Of a DNA stretch of 64,000 nucleotides, positions 57,914 to 64,000 are shown one piece after another. The position numbers and the translations under genes were made by a program. Location of the stretch: contig NZ_JAPIVK010000017.1 of NCBI RefSeq assembly GCF_026183675.1, positions 40,181-104,180 of the forward strand, given 5' to 3'. Numbering within the stretch: position 1 is the stretch's first letter; each line of letters starts with the position of its first letter. The notes beneath the pieces were generated by a model, which had not been told where the DNA came from, made no database searches, and was given only the letters and a program-made list of their open reading frames with translations. Source of the stretch: Microbulbifer halophilus (GTDB taxonomy: Bacteria > Pseudomonadota > Gammaproteobacteria > Pseudomonadales > Cellvibrionaceae).

Positions 57914-57933
57914 GTTACTCAGTTGAGGGGCGC

Positions 57934-57983
57934 ACCCAATATATTGGGGTACGCACCAGACCGAACCCCAAGTCAATGGGGTT
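57934..57983 (+). promoter_or_regulatory. Two NrdR-like boxes upstream of nrdA
   Basis: ACCCAATATATTGGGGT (57934-57950) fits the NrdR consensus acaCwAtATaTwGtgt in its core. A second palindrome, AACCCCA-n6-TGGGGTT (57964-57983), follows. Centres are 32 bp apart, three helical turns, the usual spacing of paired NrdR boxes. NrdR is the nucleotide-sensing repressor of ribonucleotide reductase genes. Confidence 0.75.
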
Positions 57984-58284
57984 GAATTCCGACTCAACGC
58001 CGCTCCGCGATCGAACCGATGAGAGGGGCGCCATCAGTCAGACGGCCTGGTTCCAGGCCAACCAGAGGTAAACAGGCGGAACGGATTGTCCGCCGCAGGC
58101 ACACCAAGGCCAGGTGCACGCACCGGCCGACGGCCAAGCGGCCTGTACCCATCCCGCCCACACCACCGGTGGCGGCGGGATCGGGGGAAACGACGGACCC
58201 GTTCTGCACAAGTCCACTCGATCGAGCGGCGCTGTTCAAACGGACAGAAGCGGAAAAAACAGTACAACTCTTGCGGAGATCTCC

Positions 58285-61212
58285 ATGCACACTGAGACTG
58301 AGCGCTCTCAATCTGTGTCTGCAGAAAAAACAGGCAGCACCAAGGACCAGGCCGGCGGCACCACCCTCGCCGCCACCGCGCCGGGCCAGATTCGCGTCAT
58401 CAAGCGCAACGGCACCGTAGTACCCTACGACGACAGCAAGATCTCCGTCGCTGTCACCAAGGCGTTCCTCGCCGTCGAGGGCGGTACCGCCGCGGCCTCC
58501 AGCCGCATCCACGAACAGGTGCAGGAGCTGGTGGGCCAGATCAGCGCCACCTTCAACCGCCGCATGCCCTCCGGCGGCACCATCCATATCGAGGAAATCC
58601 AGGACCAGGTGGAACTGGCCCTGATGCGCGCCGGCGAACACAAGATCGCCCGCGACTATGTCCTCTACCGCGAAGAGCACGCGCGCCGGCGCGCCGAGAA
58701 AGAACAGGGGGCCGAACAACAGCCGGCCGCCGCCGACACCCACCCGGAAATCCGTGTCGAGCAGGAAGACGGCAGCCTGGCCCCCCTGGACATGGAGCGC
58801 CTGCGCACCATCGTCGCCGAGGCCTGCGAGGGCCTGAAAGACGTCAACGGCGAGGCCATCCTCAGCGAGGCACTGCGCAACCTCTACGACGGCGTGTCCG
58901 AGGAGGACATCAACACCGCGCTGGTGATCACCGCGCGCACCATGGTCGAGCAGGACCCCAACTACACCTACGCCACCGCCTTCCTGCTGCTGGACAAGCT
59001 CCGCAGCGAGGCCCTGCGCTTCCTGGGCGTGGCCAGGGCCGCCACCCAGCAGGAGATGGAAACCCTCTACAGCAAGGCGCTGGCCGCCTACGTGGAAAAG
59101 GGGATCGAGCTGGAACTGCTGGACCCGGCACTGGCCACCTTCGACCTGGAAAAACTGGGCGCGGCCATCGACGCCGGGCGCGATCACCAGTTCACCTACC
59201 TGGGCCTCCAGACCCTGTACGACCGCTACTTCCTGCACAGCGACGACGTCCGCTTCGAGCTGCCGCAGATCTTCTTCATGCGCGTCGCCATGGGCCTGGC
59301 CATCAATGAAGACGACAAGAACGAACGCGCGGTGGAGTTCTACAAGCTGCTGAGCTCCTTCGACTACATGAGCTCCACGCCCACCCTGTTCAACGCTGGC
59401 ACCCTGCGCCCGCAGCTGTCCTCCTGCTACCTGACCACGGTGCCGGACGACCTGCACGGCATCTACGGCGCCGTCCAGGACAACGCCATGCTGTCCAAGT
59501 GGGCCGGCGGCCTGGGCAACGACTGGACCCCGGTGCGCAGCCTCGGCTCCTACATCAAGGGCACCAACGGCAAATCCCAGGGCGTTGTGCCCTTCCTGAA
59601 AGTGGCCAACGACACCGCCGTGGCCGTGAACCAGGGCGGCAAGCGCAAGGGCGCCGTCTGCGCCTACCTGGAGAGCTGGCACCTGGATATCGAGGAATTC
59701 CTCGAACTGCGCAAGAACACCGGCGACGATCGCCGCCGCACCCACGACATGAACACCGCCAACTGGGTGCCGGACCTGTTCATGAAGCGCGTGTTCGAAG
59801 ACAAGGAGTGGACGCTGTTCTCCCCGGCCACCTGCCCGGACCTGCACGACCTGTTCGGCAAGGCCTTCGAAGAGCGCTACGAGCACTACGAAAAGCTGGC
59901 CGCCGAGGGCAAGCTGAAGCTGCACAAGAAAGTGCGCGCGGTGGACCTGTGGCGCAAGATGCTGGGCATGCTGTTCGAGACCGGCCACCCCTGGATCACC
60001 TTCAAGGATTCCTGCAACCTGCGCAGCCCGCAGCAGCACGCCGGTGTGGTGCACAGCTCCAACCTGTGCACCGAGATCACCCTCAACACCAGCGCCAACG
60101 ACGAGATCGCCGTGTGCAACCTGGGCTCGGTGAACCTGGCGCAGCATATCGGCGAGGACGGCAAACTGGATCGCACCAAGCTGTCCAAGACCGTCAAGAC
60201 CGCCGTGCGCATGCTGGATAACGTGATCGACATCAACTACTACTCCGTCGACACCGCGCGCCAGTCCAACTTCCGCCACCGCCCGGTGGGCCTGGGCCTG
60301 ATGGGCTTCCAGGACGCGCTCTACAAATCCGGCATCTCCTACTCGAGCGACGAAGCGGTACAGTTCGCCGACACCTCCATGGAGGCCATCAGCTTCGAGG
60401 CCATCTCCGCCTCCAGCGACCTGGCCGCCGAGCGCGGCAAGTACCAAAGCTACGACGGCTCCCTGTGGAGCCGGGGCATACTGCCGCTGGACTCCATCGA
60501 GATCCTGGCGGAGCAGCGCGGCGAGCAGTTTATCGAACAGGACACCAGCAGCACCCTGGAGTGGGACAGCCTGCGCAGCAAGGTGAAAAAACAGGGCATG
60601 CGCAACTCCAACGTGATGGCCATCGCCCCCACCGCCACCATCGCCAACATCACCGGTGTGTCCCAGTCCATCGAGCCCACGTACCAGAACCTGTACGTGA
60701 AATCGAACCTGTCCGGCGAATTCACCGTCGTGAACCCCTACATGGTGCACGACCTGAAAGCCCGCGGTCTCTGGGACCAGGTGATGGTCAACGACCTGAA
60801 ATACTACGAGGGCTCGGTACAGAAAATCGAGCGCGTGCCGGCGGACCTGAAAGCCAAGTACGCCACCGCCTTTGAGGTGGAACCGCGCTGGATCGTCGAC
60901 GCCGCCGGCCGCCGCCAGAAATGGCTCGACCAGGCGCAGTCGCTGAACCTGTACATCGCCGGCGCCGACGGCCGCAAACTGGACCTGACCTACCGCATGG
61001 CCTGGTACCGCGGCCTCAAGACCACCTACTACCTGCGCGCCCTGGCCGCCACCAGCACGGAGAAATCCACCGTCGCCAGCGGCAACCTCAACGCCGTCAG
61101 CGCCAGCGGCGGCAACGGCACCGCCGCAGCGGCCCCGGCCGCCGAACCCCAGGCAGCCCCCGTCCCCGAGGCCTGCTCCCTGGACGACCCGGACTGCGAG
61201 GCCTGCCAGTAA
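58285..61212 (+). CDS. nrdA: Class Ia ribonucleotide reductase alpha subunit with two ATP cones
   Basis: A 975-aa catalytic subunit reducing NDPs to dNDPs. Two N-terminal ATP-cone domains (about residues 35-130 and 150-245) precede the 10-stranded barrel, as in Pseudomonas aeruginosa NrdA. C381 and C611 are the redox pair (E. coli C225, C462) and C595 in SSNLCTEI is the thiyl-radical site (C439), with N593 and E597. The C-terminal CSLDDPDCEACQ carries the shuttle cysteines. ATG 58285 has GGAGAT upstream; a longer frame to 58114 would cover the leader. Paired with nrdB. Confidence 0.96.
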   Translation: MHTETERSQSVSAEKTGSTKDQAGGTTLAATAPGQIRVIKRNGTVVPYDDSKISVAVTKAFLAVEGGTAAASSRIHEQVQELVGQISATFNRRMPSGGTIHIEEIQDQVELALMRAGEHKIARDYVLYREEHARRRAEKEQGAEQQPAAADTHPEIRVEQEDGSLAPLDMERLRTIVAEACEGLKDVNGEAILSEALRNLYDGVSEEDINTALVITARTMVEQDPNYTYATAFLLLDKLRSEALRFLGVARAATQQEMETLYSKALAAYVEKGIELELLDPALATFDLEKLGAAIDAGRDHQFTYLGLQTLYDRYFLHSDDVRFELPQIFFMRVAMGLAINEDDKNERAVEFYKLLSSFDYMSSTPTLFNAGTLRPQLSSCYLTTVPDDLHGIYGAVQDNAMLSKWAGGLGNDWTPVRSLGSYIKGTNGKSQGVVPFLKVANDTAVAVNQGGKRKGAVCAYLESWHLDIEEFLELRKNTGDDRRRTHDMNTANWVPDLFMKRVFEDKEWTLFSPATCPDLHDLFGKAFEERYEHYEKLAAEGKLKLHKKVRAVDLWRKMLGMLFETGHPWITFKDSCNLRSPQQHAGVVHSSNLCTEITLNTSANDEIAVCNLGSVNLAQHIGEDGKLDRTKLSKTVKTAVRMLDNVIDINYYSVDTARQSNFRHRPVGLGLMGFQDALYKSGISYSSDEAVQFADTSMEAISFEAISASSDLAAERGKYQSYDGSLWSRGILPLDSIEILAEQRGEQFIEQDTSSTLEWDSLRSKVKKQGMRNSNVMAIAPTATIANITGVSQSIEPTYQNLYVKSNLSGEFTVVNPYMVHDLKARGLWDQVMVNDLKYYEGSVQKIERVPADLKAKYATAFEVEPRWIVDAAGRRQKWLDQAQSLNLYIAGADGRKLDLTYRMAWYRGLKTTYYLRALAATSTEKSTVASGNLNAVSASGGNGTAAAAPAAEPQAAPVPEACSLDDPDCEACQ

Positions 61213-61224
61213 CTTCCTCTTGTT

Positions 61225-61260
61225 CCCCTCTCCCCCCGGGAGAGGGGTTAGGGGAGAGGG
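61225..61260. repeat. CCCTCTCCC-type repeat, TTAGGGGAGAGGG variant
   Basis: CCCCTCTCCCCCCGGGAGAG followed by GGGTTAGGGGAGAGGG. It is 12 bp after the nrdA stop and matches the variant at 45172-45206. Confidence 0.85.
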
Positions 61261-61424
61261 CCGGGCCGCAGGCCCGAATCAAGAAACAAGCAAAGCAGTA
61301 AAAACTCTCGGGGGAGAGCGCAACCGCCCAAGCGGCCAAGACCAAGCGCACCGGCCCCGGTCCACCACCGCCACAGAGCGGTGGCAAAGCCAAACACAGG
61401 ACCGGGGCCCGGCAGCGCCCTGCC

Positions 61425-61497
61425 GGGAACGCCGAGCCCCAGCTCGGCAAAGGCGGCGACAGCCGCCCCCCCTGGGAACGCCGAGCTCCAGCTCGGC
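61425..61497. repeat. Two copies of a 24-bp repeat in the nrdA-nrdB gap
   Basis: Copies at 61425-61448 and 61474-61497 start GGGAACGCCGAGC and end CAGCTCGGC, differing at one base. Each contains a GCCGAGC/GCTCGGC hairpin. A third copy is inverted at 54712-54735. The rest of 61213-61608 shows no gene. Confidence 0.85.
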
Positions 61498-61608
61498 CAG
61501 TCGGCGCAGCCGACCAAAAAATACCAACTGGCACCGAGGCCGATTACAGCCCCTCGCCAAAAAACCAACACCGAACACTCACGCACAAAAAGACGGAAAG
61601 GCACACAT

Positions 61609-62898
61609 ATGCTCAGCTGGGACGATCTCGAACAACCGTCACAACCACAGAAGAGAGCCTTCAGCGACAAGGCTGAGGGAACCGAACCGCGACCGGCGCC
61701 GGAGACGCTGCAACAAGAAGTACGCGAACCGGGCACTTCATACGAGTCCCACAGCGCTCCGGCGTCGCCCGCGGCCCAATCCACGGTTTCCAGCGCACCG
61801 GCCTCCGGCGCCCTGGAAGCCGCGCGGGCCGCCATAGCCGACCTGGACCCGGCCCCGGGCCTCGAAGAACTGGAAATGGGTGCCGCACGTATCGAAGTGG
61901 ACGAAAAGCGCATCATCAACTGCCGCGCCGACGTCAACCAGCTGGTGCCCTTCAAATACGACTGGGCCTGGCAGAAATACCTGGACGGCTGCGCCAACCA
62001 CTGGATGCCGCAGGAAGTGAACATGAACAAGGACGTGTCCATGTGGAAAGACCCCCAGGGCCTGACCGCGGACGAGCGCCGCATCGTGGAATACTCCCTG
62101 GGCTACTTCTCCACCGCCGACTCCCTGGTAGCCAACAACCTGGTGCTGGCCATCTACCGCCATATCACCAACCCCGAGTGCCGCCAGTACATCCTGCGCC
62201 AATCCTTCGAGGAAGCCATCCACACCCACGCCTACCAATACTGCGTGGAATCCCTGGGCATGGACGAAGGCGAAATCTTCAACATGTACCGCGAAGTCCC
62301 CAGCGTGGCCAAGAAAGCCGCCTGGAGCCTCAAGCACACCCAGTCCATCGGCGACCCCAACTTCCGCACCGGCACCCCGGAGACCGACCAGGAGCTGCTG
62401 CGCAACCTGATCGCCTTCTACGCCGTCACCGAGGGCATCTTCTTCTACTGCGGCTTCACCCAGATCCTGTCCATGGGCCGCCGCAACAAGATGACCGGCG
62501 TCTCCGAGCAGTTCCAGTACATCCTGCGCGACGAGTCCATGCACCTCAACTTCGGCATCGACGTCATCAACCAGATCAAACTGGAAAACCCCAACCTCTG
62601 GACCCCGGAATTCCAGCAGGAAGTGACCCGGATGATCCTGGAAGGCATGGAACTGGAAGTCGCCTACGCCCGCGACACCATGCCCCGCGGCGTACTGGGC
62701 ATGAACGCCAACATGATGGAGGAATACCTCCACTTTATCGCCAACCGTCGGCTCTCGCAGCTTGGCCTGAAAGAACAGTTCCCGGGCGCCCAGAACCCCT
62801 TCCCCTGGATGTCCGAGATTATGGACCTGCGCAAAGAGAAGAACTTTTTTGAGACGCGGGTGATTGAGTATCAGACGGGTGGTGCTTTGCAGTGGTAA
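61609..62898 (+). CDS. nrdB: Class Ia ribonucleotide reductase beta subunit
   Basis: A 429-aa diiron-tyrosyl radical subunit partnering NrdA. Iron and radical residues: [10 protein letters not shown] (Asp), [10 protein letters not shown] with E202, H205 and radical Tyr Y209 (spacing as E. coli E115-H118-Y122), and [17 protein letters not shown] ([13 protein letters not shown]). The N-terminal about 90 residues are a Pro/Ala/Ser/Glu-rich, probably disordered extension absent from E. coli NrdB. ATG 61609 opens [12 protein letters not shown]. Separated from nrdA by 396 bp; strong terminator follows. Confidence 0.96.
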   Translation: MLSWDDLEQPSQPQKRAFSDKAEGTEPRPAPETLQQEVREPGTSYESHSAPASPAAQSTVSSAPASGALEAARAAIADLDPAPGLEELEMGAARIEVDEKRIINCRADVNQLVPFKYDWAWQKYLDGCANHWMPQEVNMNKDVSMWKDPQGLTADERRIVEYSLGYFSTADSLVANNLVLAIYRHITNPECRQYILRQSFEEAIHTHAYQYCVESLGMDEGEIFNMYREVPSVAKKAAWSLKHTQSIGDPNFRTGTPETDQELLRNLIAFYAVTEGIFFYCGFTQILSMGRRNKMTGVSEQFQYILRDESMHLNFGIDVINQIKLENPNLWTPEFQQEVTRMILEGMELEVAYARDTMPRGVLGMNANMMEEYLHFIANRRLSQLGLKEQFPGAQNPFPWMSEIMDLRKEKNFFETRVIEYQTGGALQW

Positions 62899-62965
62899 GC
62901 GCTATCTGACAAGCGAATTACTACAACAAAAGGAAATGTAGTCGCTCACAGGAAGAGAGGTATTT

Positions 62966-62991
62966 AAAGCGGGCGAAAGCCCGCTTTTTTT
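62966..62991 (+). terminator. Intrinsic terminator after nrdB
   Basis: AAAGCGGGC (62966-62974), GAAA tetraloop, GCCCGCTTT (62979-62987) and TTTT. A 9-bp perfect stem with a GNRA loop and U-tract. Confidence 0.95.
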
Positions 62992-63043
62992 ATCCTCTCA
63001 GGGCGAAAACGTATTTGTGACATACCATCGAGCATTAAGGCTA

Positions 63044-63115
63044 GTGTGTAAATATGGATACGCGTGTGCATATATACAGCTATGGGTATAGCTGGATGTC
63101 CATATCTGCACACAC
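63044..63115. repeat. Nested inverted repeat upstream of the DUF6602 gene
   Basis: Pairs visible: GTGTG (63044-63048) with CACAC (63111-63115), ATATGGA (63052-63058) with TCCATAT (63099-63105), and CAGCTAT (63077-63083) with ATAGCTG (63088-63094) around a GGGT loop. It lies 37 bp before the gene in AT-rich DNA. It could be an operator, a structured leader or an insertion scar. Confidence 0.6.
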
Positions 63116-63151
63116 CTCTGAATAAAACTGTTACGTTTCACGAGAGATCGG

Positions 63152-63952
63152 ATGATTAAATCACATTTAGAAGCTGTGGAAGAACAACTGCTGGTAACAT
63201 CGCGTATACCAGCAAATTCAGGGCATTCTTTACACAAAGGGACTCCACGAGAAGCCTTCATTAAAGAGTTTCTAATAAACCATTTGAGCGAAACTGTATC
63301 TATTGGTACAGGCGAAATAGTTGATTGTGATTCAAAACCAAATGAACAGCGCAACCAGTTTGACATTGTCATTTATAAAAAGAATTACCCTAAGCTCGAC
63401 TTTGGCGGTGGGGTATCAGGATTTTTAGCAGAATCCGTTGTGGCAACAATAGAAGTGAAGTCAACACTGGATAATCCAGGGTTGATTCAGTCGATAAACG
63501 CCGCTAGAAATGCAAAAATCCTTAAACAGAACTTAAATAGAAGCTTCTCCACTGGGTGGCTTCCGCCTTCCATTATGAATTACGTTGTAGCGTACGATGG
63601 CCCAGCCCAAATGAAAACGGTATTTGGGTGGTTGGGAAATCATCACATCCAAAATGGGATAGCAATCGAAGACACTAAAGAAAGAACTAGCAAAAAAAGC
63701 CCTTCTCTGGATGGCGTGTTTGTATTGGGCAAAGGGTTTATTAAATTCGATAATTCACCAACCACAAACGTTCCGGCAGAAATACGCGCGCAGCACCCAG
63801 ATATAAACTGGTCTATAACAGACATTGAAAGAGGCTCACTATTAATGCTTTTTTTGTCATTACTGGAAGCCACGAACAATATCCAGGGAGCTTGGCTAAA
63901 CCCTTTGCCTTACCTGCAAAATGTCCGATTTCACAACATAGCATGGGCATAA
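63152..63952 (+). CDS. DUF6602 domain protein (restriction-like nuclease-fold candidate)
   Basis: A 266-aa protein. The N-terminal half has HKGTPREAFIKEFLINHLSE, GTGEIVD, QFDIVIYKKNYP and FLAESVVATIEVKSTLDN: an E...D...E-x-K arrangement matching DUF6602 and reminiscent of PD-(D/E)xK nuclease folds. Codon use is clearly more AT-rich than nrdAB, suggesting transfer. It stands alone after the nrdB terminator; no partner gene is visible before the window ends. Nuclease activity is an inference from the motif only. Confidence 0.75.
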   Translation: MIKSHLEAVEEQLLVTSRIPANSGHSLHKGTPREAFIKEFLINHLSETVSIGTGEIVDCDSKPNEQRNQFDIVIYKKNYPKLDFGGGVSGFLAESVVATIEVKSTLDNPGLIQSINAARNAKILKQNLNRSFSTGWLPPSIMNYVVAYDGPAQMKTVFGWLGNHHIQNGIAIEDTKERTSKKSPSLDGVFVLGKGFIKFDNSPTTNVPAEIRAQHPDINWSITDIERGSLLMLFLSLLEATNNIQGAWLNPLPYLQNVRFHNIAWA

Positions 63953-64000
63953 ACGTAATCGGGTAAGGACGGGTATTTAGCCCGCCCTCCCCACAACACC

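Noticed and set aside
57914..58284. Possible cobalamin riboswitch in the nrdA leader
   Set aside because: I found no B12-box (AGYCMGGAGACCKGC-like) or GCCACTG element; class Ia NrdAB is not a usual B12 target.
57994..60750. A minus-strand 918-codon frame opposite nrdA
   Set aside because: Antisense to a gene with complete catalytic motifs; the translated sequence is Val/Gly/His-rich without domain features.

Overview
The window is a high-GC (roughly low-60s percent by eye) chromosomal segment of a gammaproteobacterium. The block metZ-purF-cvpA-dedD-folC-accD-trpA-trpB-trpF-truA-fimV-usg-asd-leuB-leuD-leuC, followed by a divergent LysR gene, is the Pseudomonas/Cellvibrionales-type order. A double-ATP-cone NrdA, an MpgP/GpgS/GH13_18 glucosylglycerate cluster and many intergenic palindromes suggest a marine or salt-adapted member of Cellvibrionales, possibly Microbulbifer-like. 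The genus is an inference. I found no rRNA, tRNA, CRISPR array, integrase or transposase.

Layout. 1-5.6 kb: arsC-wrbA-DUF2069, sppA and small envelope genes. 5.8-9.7 kb: a three-gene operon that makes (GpgS plus an HAD phosphatase) and recycles (GH13_18 phosphorylase) glucosylglycerate, a compatible solute. 9.8-16 kb (minus): HPP membrane protein, MFS transporter and the MoxR-DUF58-TgpA set. 16.2-36 kb (minus): the long housekeeping block for Met, purine, folate, fatty-acid, Trp, tRNA-modification, polar-landmark, Asp-family and Leu functions. 36-44 kb: LysR regulator, outer-membrane barrel, an AT-rich islet of unknown small genes, a medium-chain reductase, aroC, prmB, folE and a CHMI-like tautomerase. 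44-51.8 kb (minus): alpha/beta hydrolase, sixA, DUF4389, gpsA, htpG, a serine hydrolase and a 2-Cys peroxiredoxin. 52-55 kb: iron and thiol genes bfd (behind a Fur-box-like palindrome), DUF2254, bfr and grxD. 55-57.5 kb: argD-argF. 58-63 kb: nrdA and nrdB behind a DnaA box, a promoter and two NrdR-like boxes 32 bp apart. 63-64 kb: an AT-rich DUF6602 gene after a strong terminator.

The most unusual content is intergenic. At least eight families of short palindromic repeats are scattered between genes. (1) A hairpin family keeps its loop sequence but has unrelated, perfectly or nearly perfectly paired 26-30 bp arms in each copy. (2) A small MITE-like element with CTAG ends occurs twice, and each copy supplies the stop codon of the adjacent gene. 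(3) FolC carries four in-frame 21-bp repeats whose core also occurs in the intergenic DNA just upstream of folC. These three are the best candidates for something undescribed.
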